Assembly: GCA_028680875.1 (NCBI GenBank)
Contig: JAQUJQ010000045.1
Coordinates: forward strand, 1 to 9,852
DNA: 9,852 nt
Reading direction: 5' to 3'
Origin: Eubacteriales bacterium
GTDB lineage: Bacteria > Bacillota > Clostridia > Peptostreptococcales > Anaerovoracaceae
Shown here: positions 1-6,839 of the stretch, one piece after another
Layout of the letters: each line of letters begins with the position of its first letter
Numbering within the stretch: the stretch's first letter is position 1
Position numbers and translations under genes: made by a program
Notes under the pieces: generated by a model
What the model was told of the DNA's origin: nothing
What the model saw: the letters and a program-made list of their open reading frames with translations, nothing else
The model's database searches: none

Positions 1-34
1 ATTGCTATTTTGGCGGTACCGCCAAAATAGCAAT
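1..34. repeat. Perfect 34-base palindrome at the window edge
   Basis: The first 17 bases (ATTGCTATTTTGGCGGT) are followed directly by their exact reverse complement, with the centre at GGTACC. It may extend past the left edge. It could fold as a long hairpin, or be two abutting ends of a mobile element. It has no T-run after it, so it is not a typical intrinsic terminator. The sequence alone does not decide its role. Confidence 0.85.
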
Positions 35-49
35 ACTAACAAAACAAGT

Positions 50-80
50 TTGCAAATTAATTTTAAATGGTATACTTTTG
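50..80 (+). promoter_or_regulatory. Bacteroidota-type promoter match in IS-like end
   Basis: TTG at 50-52, a 20-base gap, then TACTTTTG at 73-80, an exact match to the Bacteroidota consensus TTG-N19-21-TANNTTTG. It would fire rightward, antisense to the transposase remnant and toward the cas operon, about 700 bases from cas8b. The -7 box is part of the first 24-base tandem repeat. Whether it is active is unknown. Confidence 0.35.
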
Positions 81-115
81 GATTGAAATACTGGTATACT
101 TTTGGGGTGAAATAA
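68..115. repeat. Two tandem 24-base repeats, possible IS end
   Basis: Positions 68-91 and 92-115 are near-identical copies, both starting TGGTATACTTTTGG and differing at three positions. A terminal TG and short tandem repeats within the end are features known for IS21-family ends, so this may be the remnant of one. The native reading of the neighbouring transposase is lost at about position 121, next to these repeats, which fits an insertion or recombination junction. The IS21 assignment is an inference. Confidence 0.6.
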
Positions 116-465
116 ACATACCCAGGAGGAAAGATATTCCGATGCAAAGTTATGTATATCCTTGATTTGGAAATACTTTTGACAATGACCTGCAAACAGG
201 TAGATAGTCATTATTTCCTGATCCGTGAAAACAGGATTGGAATTATTGCTGTATCTTTGGCAGTAATATTTCAGTTCCTGATCGTATAAATCACATACAT
301 ACATATAAGTCTTTATCAATTCAAGCTCTTTCTTCCTGGAAATCATTACCTAGAGAATTTGTGGTAATTTTCTTCTAAGTTGATGATTCTCAGTGGATTA
401 AGTAATATTTAATATACTTATTCCATTGATTTTAAACACTTTAACTAAATAAAATCGCGATCAGT

Positions 466-483
466 TTCAACTACTTCAACTAC
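466..483. repeat. Tandem duplication of TTCAACTAC
   Basis: Two perfect adjacent copies of the nine-base unit TTCAACTAC. This could be an operator with two half-sites or a chance duplication. It lies about 95 bases upstream of the predicted -33 box of the cas promoter. Confidence 0.6.
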
Positions 484-578
484 TGAATCGCATTCACAAT
501 AAAATTAATGAAATTTCTCCATTTCAAGTCAGATTTCATTACATTTAATTTTTTAATAAAAAATAATTATCGAATTTC

Positions 579-609
579 TTGTTTATATCCCAAACAACAT
601 TTACCTTTG
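579..609 (+). promoter_or_regulatory. Likely main promoter of the cas operon
   Basis: TTG at 579-581, a 20-base gap, then TACCTTTG at 602-609. This matches the Bacteroidota primary sigma factor consensus (TTG, 19-21 bases, TANNTTTG) exactly. Transcription would start near 613-616, giving a cas8b 5' untranslated region of about 180 bases that includes the repeat-like segments at 671-733. No other equally good match lies between here and cas8b. Confidence 0.55.
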
Positions 610-670
610 AGGTCTCGATACTATGAAGCTCATAAGCTTACCCGCGACAAATGAGCAAAATAAAGGTTCT

Positions 671-733
671 CATTGAAACAAGGGTTGAAATTTAAAAAAT
701 TATATGTGAGATTCTCCATTACAACAAGGATAG
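671..733 (+). repeat. Two degenerate CRISPR-repeat-like segments in the cas 5' UTR
   Basis: Positions 679-691 (CAAGGGTTGAAAT) match the last 13 bases of the array repeat at 11 of 13 positions. Positions 715-731 match repeat positions 15-31 at 15 of 17, including an unbroken ACAACAAGGAT (721-731). An exact copy of the 8-base handle ATTGAAAC also occurs at 672-679. All are on the same strand as the array. The 23 bases between the two segments (692-714) would be a short pseudo-spacer. The segment at 715-731 keeps the TCC...GGA pairing that the real repeat can form. This may encode a crRNA-like regulatory RNA processed by Cas6, or be the relic of an old array. Function is inferred; the similarity is direct. 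Confidence 0.5.
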
Positions 734-796
734 CATAACATAAAAAAATAGGCGAGATAAAAATTCTCTCCAACTAATAGTTAAAACCTGAAAAAC

Positions 797-2674
797 ATGA
801 ACGATAGATCAATATCTGAAATCGGACATTGGCAGCTGGAGCAAAAAAGCTTCATTGACCCGGTAGATCTTTACATCGAGAACCTGTTCCCTGGAAAAGA
901 TTACCAGGTATTGTTGATGGTATTTGAAATCATTGACAACAAGGGTGAACTGCAGTGTCAATACAGAGGGATAGACATCGAAAAGGTAAGGAAGGATTCA
1001 TCCAGTTACCGGAAATACGCCTACCGGAAAGGGAGTGCACGCGGTGGTGATGTTACCTTTACCACGAAACTCGGCAATCCACCGGATAAAAAACTGAATA
1101 ATATCAAGGAGGCGCAATTTAAAAAACTTACTCACGGGAAGCATCTCGAAGCCCAACTATTCAAGCTCGTGGAGGCGGAGTTCTTACTAAACGAACAACG
1201 TATAGCATGGCAGATTGCAGACTATTTCAATAATGCGACGCAGGAAGAACGGACCACCACAGGTATTTCATTACGGATACATCGAGAAAAAGAACTCTAT
1301 CTTTACGATTTTGAGACAGTCCGGACCATGATACTTAATTCTGGCTCTGAAAAGAAATACGAGCACAATGGCACTATTTCACGTACTGCTGATGTCATCT
1401 GTTCGGTTACAGGCGAAAAAGCAGACGAGGTATACGGTTTCGCAGCACCCTTTAAATACTCTACTCCCGATAAGCCAGGATTTATTAGCGGATTCTTTAA
1501 CAAGGAAAAGTTCTGGAGAAATTATCCCGTATCATCAAAAGAGGCGTTGGCGCTCGAGTATGGAGAAAAATACATTAGACAGCATCTGACAGGGTATTTC
1601 TACGGATACGAGTTCTTGTTCGTTCCCCACACCGTTTTACAAAACGATCGGGAGAAACTGGAAACGATCGTGGAGCTGCTTAAAAGTGCATTTGCTGACG
1701 CGAGGATAAAAAAAGAATCGAGCGAAGAGCGAGCTGACTCCGAAGAACACGTACAAAAAATCATCGCTCAGCAGAATAACTTTTTTTATGTGGATATGCT
1801 CTTTTTCTCCGAAGATAAAATGAGTAAAGCGATTAGCATTAAAATGATGTTGGAAGAGGTGTTACCATCTAGATTCAATGAGCTCTTTTCGCGAGTACCG
1901 AATGCTGTTAACCGCATCCCCTTATTTAGGAATGCTATTATAAAAGGTAAAGAACAACAGGATCTGAAATTTTCATTCGGGATTATCAAGGAGTTTTTCG
2001 ACGACAAATTTTTAGAGGTTGTGCAAAACATTTTTCTTGGCAGACCCATTTCAAAGGATTTCATGTTCGAAAAAATCATGAATGTGATAAGAAAAAACTA
2101 CAATGAAGCACATACGAGAGAAAAAACAACCAAATCTACACGACGAAGCATATTGGAAGCTATCATGCTGATAAATTATTTACAAGAGCTAAAAATCATA
2201 CAAAACAATATTAACTATAATTTTATGAATACAATGGACACGGTAAAAGATGAACAAAAAACCAACCGGTTTAACCTTGACGAATTTAACCGGTTTGTGA
2301 CTAATAACAGGAGCTTCCTGGATAGCGATATTAAAATTGGCATTTTCGCCGTGGGAATTTTGGTGCGTTTCGTTTTCGACGTTCAATACAGGAACCTATC
2401 CAGCACCCCATTCGAAAGCAAGCTTCGAGGGTATAACCTGAACTCGGAGCACCTAATGCAAATCTACCTGGAAGCACTGGACAAGATTCAGAAACACTTG
2501 AAGAATAATGTATACCCTGAACTTCGGGAAATCATTAACAATTATTTCACAATTAAGAAACAGGATATGGTTTCAATGAGTAACAATGAACTCTCGTTCT
2601 ACTTTGTTGCCGGTCTCGAAATGGGCTCCAGGTTTAAGAGAGAAAAAAGTGAAGAAAACACAGAATCAGAATAA
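797..2674 (+). CDS. cas8b: Type I-B Cascade large subunit Cas8b (Csh1 type)
   Basis: A 625-residue protein, a normal length for the Cas8b/Csh1 family. Cas8b is the large subunit of the type I-B surveillance complex; it helps recognise the PAM and stabilises the opened target DNA. Assignment rests on size, first position in the operon, the directly following Csh2-type cas7 and Cas5h-type cas5, and a mid-protein segment ICSVTGEKADEVYGF (201-215) that corresponds to the Csh1 zinc-finger-like region. Here only Cys202 remains of the expected CxxC pair (Thr205 stands in the second place), so metal binding is probably lost. The C-terminal third is predicted to be mostly helical, fitting an embedded Cas11-like small subunit. 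The ATG at 797 follows an A-rich stretch; no better start is near. The stop is followed by a 23-base gap to cas7. Confidence 0.88.
   Translation: MNDRSISEIGHWQLEQKSFIDPVDLYIENLFPGKDYQVLLMVFEIIDNKGELQCQYRGIDIEKVRKDSSSYRKYAYRKGSARGGDVTFTTKLGNPPDKKLNNIKEAQFKKLTHGKHLEAQLFKLVEAEFLLNEQRIAWQIADYFNNATQEERTTTGISLRIHREKELYLYDFETVRTMILNSGSEKKYEHNGTISRTADVICSVTGEKADEVYGFAAPFKYSTPDKPGFISGFFNKEKFWRNYPVSSKEALALEYGEKYIRQHLTGYFYGYEFLFVPHTVLQNDREKLETIVELLKSAFADARIKKESSEERADSEEHVQKIIAQQNNFFYVDMLFFSEDKMSKAISIKMMLEEVLPSRFNELFSRVPNAVNRIPLFRNAIIKGKEQQDLKFSFGIIKEFFDDKFLEVVQNIFLGRPISKDFMFEKIMNVIRKNYNEAHTREKTTKSTRRSILEAIMLINYLQELKIIQNNINYNFMNTMDTVKDEQKTNRFNLDEFNRFVTNNRSFLDSDIKIGIFAVGILVRFVFDVQYRNLSSTPFESKLRGYNLNSEHLMQIYLEALDKIQKHLKNNVYPELREIINNYFTIKKQDMVSMSNNELSFYFVAGLEMGSRFKREKSEENTESE
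2165..2674 (+). CDS. Possible internal small subunit Cas11b, in frame within cas8b
   Basis: In characterised type I-B systems the small subunit Cas11b is made from an internal start in the 3' part of cas8b, and no separate small-subunit gene is present here. In frame with cas8b, Met457 (ATG at 2165) has GGAAG at 2155-2159, five bases upstream, and would give 169 residues of largely helical sequence. Alternatives are Met423 (ATG at 2063, preceded by AAAGGA at 2053-2058) and Met477 or Met480 (149 or 146 residues, no clear ribosome site). That a Cas11b exists is inferred from the family; which start is used cannot be decided from the sequence, and Bacteroidota rely little on Shine-Dalgarno pairing. 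Confidence 0.35.
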   Translation: MLINYLQELKIIQNNINYNFMNTMDTVKDEQKTNRFNLDEFNRFVTNNRSFLDSDIKIGIFAVGILVRFVFDVQYRNLSSTPFESKLRGYNLNSEHLMQIYLEALDKIQKHLKNNVYPELREIINNYFTIKKQDMVSMSNNELSFYFVAGLEMGSRFKREKSEENTESE

Positions 2675-2697
2675 TAACATTTAAAACAGACAAGATC

Positions 2698-3612
2698 ATG
2701 AGTGAAATTATCGACAGCCGCAGTGAGCTTTTGTTTCTTTATGACATTGAAAACGCGAACCCGAATGGTGATCCGTTAAATGAAAACCGTCCACGATTCG
2801 ACACGGAAAGTAGTGTCGCACTCGTTTCTGACGTCCGTCTGAAGCGGACGATACGGGATTACTGGTACGAGTACAAGGAGTTCAACGGATTGGACGACCG
2901 TCAGGATATCTTTGTTCGGGAAACAACCTACGACGAGGGAGACAAGAAGTATATCAAAGATGGAAAACGCCGTGCCAAGGATTTTCAGGAACAGGCAGAT
3001 ATCATCCTTGCCAAATGCATCGATATCCGGGTATTTGGCGGAGTAATTCCTTTAGCCAAGGATTCTATCACATATATTGGCCCGGTGCAATTTCAAATGG
3101 GAAAATCGTTAAATAAAACTGAAATCATTGAAGAACAAGGCACTGGTGCGTTTGCGTCGACTGAAAAAAAGATTCAAGCCACATTCCGGACAGAATACAA
3201 GATACCCTACGCTGTAATAGGCTTTAACGGGATAATCAACGAGAAAGCAGCACGTTATTCCAGAATGACCACGGAAGATAAATCGCTATTGCTCGAAGGA
3301 ATTTGGGAAGGCACGAAGAACCTGATTTCTCGTTCGAAATTTGGACAATCGCCCCTATTCTTACTCGAGGTGGAATACAAGGAACCTTTCTATATTGGTA
3401 ACCTGCGTCAACGGCTGAAACTGGACTACGGAGAGATGAACGAGCTACAAATAAGAGGCACTAATGATTATAAATTAGATATATCGGAATTACTAGAGGC
3501 ACTCAAAGAGAACAAGGAGAAGATAGCCAAGATTCACTTGAAGCTTGACTCAAGGTTGACGATGATCAGTAATGGTAAATTAATCACAAATATCAGCAAG
3601 GATGAAATATAA
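2698..3612 (+). CDS. cas7: Cascade backbone protein Cas7 (Csh2, type I-B)
   Basis: A 304-residue RRM-fold protein. Several copies of Cas7 polymerise along the crRNA spacer to form the backbone of the complex. The N-terminus carries the Csh2 hallmark: LFLYDIENANPNGDP (12-26), then RPRFD (31-35) and VSDVRLKRTIRDY (43-55). RVFGGVIP (111-118) and GPVQF (128-132) fall in the conserved core, and SRSKFGQSPLFLLEVEY (211-227) in the C-terminal half. Length is normal for the family. The ATG at 2698 places the NPNGDP motif at the usual distance from the start. The 3' end overlaps cas5 by 11 bases, suggesting translational coupling that would keep subunit levels linked. Confidence 0.96.
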   Translation: MSEIIDSRSELLFLYDIENANPNGDPLNENRPRFDTESSVALVSDVRLKRTIRDYWYEYKEFNGLDDRQDIFVRETTYDEGDKKYIKDGKRRAKDFQEQADIILAKCIDIRVFGGVIPLAKDSITYIGPVQFQMGKSLNKTEIIEEQGTGAFASTEKKIQATFRTEYKIPYAVIGFNGIINEKAARYSRMTTEDKSLLLEGIWEGTKNLISRSKFGQSPLFLLEVEYKEPFYIGNLRQRLKLDYGEMNELQIRGTNDYKLDISELLEALKENKEKIAKIHLKLDSRLTMISNGKLITNISKDEI

Positions 3613-4357
3613 GGAATTGCTTATTTTCGACATCATGGGCGAATACGGGCACTTCCGAAAGTACAACACCACAACCTCACCTCTCACCTACTCTATTCCC
3701 ACGCGTACCGCGATCGCGGGAATGCTGGGAGCAATCCTAGGAATGGAAAGAGAGACGAGTGACGGTCATTACGCGGAGGGTATTGAACCGGTTCAGGAGT
3801 TTTTCTCAAAAGAGAGGAGCGGCATCGCCGTACAAGTTATGCAGCCCGTGAAGAAAGAAAATATCGGGTTCAACTTGATTAACACGAAAATATCGTTTTA
3901 CGACTTAACACGGGCGAGACACACCCAAACGGAGTTTGAGCTTGTAAAAGATCCTCATTACCGCATCTACCTGGCAATGGATGATACCGCCAAATTCGAG
4001 GAACTATCTGAACGGATACAGCATAGAAGGCATCATTTTACTCCCTACTTAGGTTTGGCTCAATTTACCGCAAGGGTGGATTTCGTCCAACGAGCAACAG
4101 CGCGAGTAGTAACCTCAAACAGTGAGATCGTGGAAATCATCACGGCAGTGAATCTGTCAAAAGTAGTGGGTGAACCACCTATAGACTTTCAAAAGGAATG
4201 GTTTTATTCGGCCAACAACATGCCCGTCGCCATGAATAGAGAAAGAGAAGTTTTGGAATATTCCGAGATACTTATCGAAAAAAACGGGAATCCTCTGCAT
4301 GCCCGTGTACCAGAGTATTTAACACTGAACGGGATTGGGAATATTCTTTTTCTATAA
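3602..4357 (+). CDS. cas5: Cascade subunit Cas5 (Cas5h, type I-B)
   Basis: A 251-residue protein that caps the 5' handle of the crRNA and contacts Cas8b. The N-terminal Cas5 signature is clear: FDIMGEYGHFRKYNTTTSPL (9-28), followed by PTRTAIAGMLGAILG (33-47). TPYLGLAQFTA (147-157) is the conserved second motif of the Cas5h group. In type I-B, Cas6 processes the crRNA, so Cas5 is expected to be structural rather than catalytic, unlike Cas5 of type I-C. The ATG lies within the last codons of cas7 in another frame (11-base overlap). A 42-base gap without a visible promoter or terminator separates it from cas3. Confidence 0.95.
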   Translation: MKYKELLIFDIMGEYGHFRKYNTTTSPLTYSIPTRTAIAGMLGAILGMERETSDGHYAEGIEPVQEFFSKERSGIAVQVMQPVKKENIGFNLINTKISFYDLTRARHTQTEFELVKDPHYRIYLAMDDTAKFEELSERIQHRRHHFTPYLGLAQFTARVDFVQRATARVVTSNSEIVEIITAVNLSKVVGEPPIDFQKEWFYSANNMPVAMNREREVLEYSEILIEKNGNPLHARVPEYLTLNGIGNILFL

Positions 4358-4399
4358 TCTTTCAGATATTATGCACATTATATAGAGTCATAAAGAAGG

Positions 4400-6832
4400 A
4401 TGGAAGAGTTGCAAATCGATAAAGAAGGATTGCTTTCGCATCCGAAAAAGCTACTTGTTGATCATCTGTCAGTTGTAGCTGTAATAGCGAAAGCGACCGT
4501 GGAGGAGAAAGGTTACCGGTTCGTTGTAAAGGAGACTGAAATAACGAATCGGCAACTCTCCGACTTGGTTTGGATTGCAGCTATCTCTCATGACATCGCG
4601 AAAGCTACAGGCTATTTCCAGAATTATATCCGTAACCCAGAAGAGATTCATAGCAATTTGAAGAATCATTCATTGCTGTCGTCGGTTTTTGCCTATTTCG
4701 TCGCTAGCAGGTATTGTGAGCGAGAATTTAAAGACAAGCTGCTGCAGGAGTTTCTCCCGATACTGGTTCTGATAGCCGTGAAACGGCATCATGGCAACAT
4801 CCAGAACCTTCAGAAAGAAATATTATTTTCTAACGAAGACATTGAATACCTTTCAGAACAAATCAAAAGCATTCATGCTCCTTCAGTTGAGTTAATTCTT
4901 TCGAGTTTGTGTGATCATTGGCCTATCAAGATTACATGGAGAGCGTTCACAGAATATTGGGAATTAGCAAGTTTCCAGCAGCGACTAAAAGATTTTCGTT
5001 TATACTTCAAGCTTAATTATCCGAAGCTGGACGAGAAAACGCAAGTCGAACTCTTTAATCTTTTTCAGGTAATCTATTCCGCATTGATGTACTCAGATAA
5101 GAACGACGTGATCCTGAAAGATGTTAATACTACGAATACAACGACTGATATCACAGGGTGCTTGAATCGATACAGGGAAAAGAATGGATTCAATATCCCG
5201 GTTTCGGAAATTAATCGAATCAAGAACGAGGCTTATTTTGGCACGTTGGAACACTTGGAGAGGGTGTTTATCCGTGATCAGCACCTCTACTCGATCACGT
5301 TACCTACAGGGTTGGGGAAAACACTAACGGCATTTTCCGTGGCTGATAAAATAAGGTCACTCACAGGAAATATCAACGCAAAGGTGACTATCGTTATCCC
5401 TTATACTTCGATCATTGACCAGAATTTTGAAGTGTATCGAGAAGTACTGGAAACCGATTCGAGCGAGTTTTTATTAAAGCATCATCATTTGAGCGAACCC
5501 AGGTACAAAGATAGTTCTGAAAAGGTGTATGAAGAAAATCAGAGTCAATTTTTGATTGAAACATGGCAATCTGAAACTATCGTGACAACGTTCGTTCAAT
5601 TTCTGGAAACGATTCTTTCAATGGATAAAACCAAGCTAATGAAATTGGTTAACCTGAGAAACGCCGTAATCCTGCTTGATGAGATTCAGACAATTCCCTA
5701 CGAGCTATGGGAAACGGTAAGGAAGACGTTCCTTTCGCTTGGCGAAACTTTAAATATATATTTTATCCTTATATCAGCAACGCAGCCTCTTATATTTGCT
5801 CCGAGAGTGGATATAGTGGAATTAGTACCCGATCACAGAAAGTATTTCAAAGTATTTAATCGCACCCGGTTGGTCTATCACAAAGACAAAATCTCTTTCG
5901 AGGATTTCATCGATATAATTTCTGATTATATTTATAACGAACCTAAAAAAGACGTGCTGATAATCTTGAACACCAAAAAGGCCGCCCGTCGCTGCTTTGA
6001 GGAATTAACAAAACAGGAGCAGGAAATTCTGGATAACGTCCAATACTTCTTCTTATCCACGCTCATTACTCCCCACGAAAGAAAAGAGATTATTCAAAAA
6101 ATTAAAAAAAGGAGTCATAAACGTAAAATAATTGTCTCCACTCAATTAATAGAAGCAGGAGTGGATATCTCCGTGGATACCATCTTCCGGCAGTTGTCTC
6201 CCATCGATTCAATTATCCAGTCGGCCGGACGCGCGAACCGATATAATGAAAAAGAGCAGGTATCTGATATATTCCTTTATGATATTGACGATGAGCATGG
6301 AAAAGCAACAAGTAGAATCTATGGTTCAGACCTAATGCTAAAAACTAGGAACACGCTCTCGGATATTGAAGTAATGGAGGAAAGAGACTATCTGGATCTA
6401 ATTGACCGATACTACGAAGAGGTCCGAAAACAATCTGACGAGACTTCTTCGGATTTACTTGACGCCATTCGAGATTTGAGATTCATGGAGATCGATCTAA
6501 AACTCATCCAAGAGCGTAAAACTGAATCGGTCTTCATTCAATTGAACGAAGAGGCTAAATATGTATGGGAACGCTATGTATCTCTTTATGATGAAGAGCT
6601 AACACCCTGGGAGAGAAAGACAAAATTCGCGTCGTTTAAATCTCTTTTTTACGATTATGTAATCAACGTACCGGTTCCATACGGTGAGACGAAAATTAAT
6701 TTTGACTCCGAACAAGTGCACGGATTTTATTTATCGAGTTTAGAACAACCTTCCGCGTTTTATTCCTATTCGGCTAACGACACGAGGGAAAATATCGGAT
6801 ACGACACGAACAAAACGTCCATCACAATTTAG
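4400..6832 (+). CDS. cas3: CRISPR-associated nuclease-helicase Cas3 (HD + SF2)
   Basis: An 810-residue effector recruited by target-bound Cascade; it nicks the displaced strand and then unwinds and degrades the DNA. The N-terminal HD nuclease has likely ligands His22, His64-Asp65 (ISHDIAKATGYFQNYI), His90 (NHS), His130/131 (KRHHG) and Asp233. The superfamily 2 helicase follows: Walker A LPTGLGKT (301-308), DEIQ (427-430), SAT (459-461), motif V STQLIEAGVDIS (580-591) and motif VI QSAGRANR (607-614). The HD and helicase parts are in one chain (Cas3'' plus Cas3'). All motifs look intact, so it should be active. AAGAAGG lies immediately before the ATG at 4400, closer than a usual ribosome site, but no other in-frame start is near. 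Only seven bases separate it from cas6. Confidence 0.97.
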   Translation: MEELQIDKEGLLSHPKKLLVDHLSVVAVIAKATVEEKGYRFVVKETEITNRQLSDLVWIAAISHDIAKATGYFQNYIRNPEEIHSNLKNHSLLSSVFAYFVASRYCEREFKDKLLQEFLPILVLIAVKRHHGNIQNLQKEILFSNEDIEYLSEQIKSIHAPSVELILSSLCDHWPIKITWRAFTEYWELASFQQRLKDFRLYFKLNYPKLDEKTQVELFNLFQVIYSALMYSDKNDVILKDVNTTNTTTDITGCLNRYREKNGFNIPVSEINRIKNEAYFGTLEHLERVFIRDQHLYSITLPTGLGKTLTAFSVADKIRSLTGNINAKVTIVIPYTSIIDQNFEVYREVLETDSSEFLLKHHHLSEPRYKDSSEKVYEENQSQFLIETWQSETIVTTFVQFLETILSMDKTKLMKLVNLRNAVILLDEIQTIPYELWETVRKTFLSLGETLNIYFILISATQPLIFAPRVDIVELVPDHRKYFKVFNRTRLVYHKDKISFEDFIDIISDYIYNEPKKDVLIILNTKKAARRCFEELTKQEQEILDNVQYFFLSTLITPHERKEIIQKIKKRSHKRKIIVSTQLIEAGVDISVDTIFRQLSPIDSIIQSAGRANRYNEKEQVSDIFLYDIDDEHGKATSRIYGSDLMLKTRNTLSDIEVMEERDYLDLIDRYYEEVRKQSDETSSDLLDAIRDLRFMEIDLKLIQERKTESVFIQLNEEAKYVWERYVSLYDEELTPWERKTKFASFKSLFYDYVINVPVPYGETKINFDSEQVHGFYLSSLEQPSAFYSYSANDTRENIGYDTNKTSITI

Positions 6833-6839
6833 TAGAATC

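Larger units (their letters stand above)
5..346 (-). pseudogene. Truncated transposase N-terminus
   Basis: The open frame gives 113 residues on the minus strand. About the first 75 residues (346 down to about 122) resemble from memory the N-terminal part of Bacteroidota DDE transposases of IS4/IS982-like type, with segments such as ELKYYCQR, FTDQEIMTIYLF and KYFQIKDIHNF, ending at a Trp where a catalytic domain would normally follow. The rest of the frame is translated from the 24-base tandem repeats (KSIP occurs twice) and from the palindrome at 1-34, so it is not native sequence. The catalytic domain is missing, so the product cannot transpose DNA. The gene diverges from the cas operon. The exact family is uncertain; the truncation is much more certain. 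Confidence 0.65.
347..796. other. AT-rich gene-free region upstream of the cas operon
   Basis: I see no convincing protein gene in these 450 bases. The region holds a 9-base tandem duplication (466-483), a promoter match (579-609) and two CRISPR-repeat-like segments (671-733). A weak stem-loop (GAGA at 754-757 with TCTC at 765-768, seven-base loop) lies just before cas8b. Two tiny open frames exist (623-676, 17 codons; 651-695, 14 codons), but neither has clear support. The bases before the cas8b ATG are A-rich with no Shine-Dalgarno site, as is usual in Bacteroidota. Confidence 0.7.

Noticed and set aside
1..34. Palindrome as an intrinsic terminator
   Set aside because: There is no T-run on either side, and the perfect symmetry with a central GGTACC is not typical of one.
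464..483. GTTTCAAC on the plus strand (GTTGAAAC on the minus) as a third repeat-like segment
   Set aside because: Only the seven or eight handle-like bases match; the adjoining bases do not follow the repeat and are explained by the TTCAACTAC duplication.
1303..2386. Minus- and plus-strand open frames inside cas8b (1303-1503, 1368-1589, 1786-2079, 2189-2386)
   Set aside because: They are shadows of the clearly coding cas8b frame, with no recognisable domains or start context.
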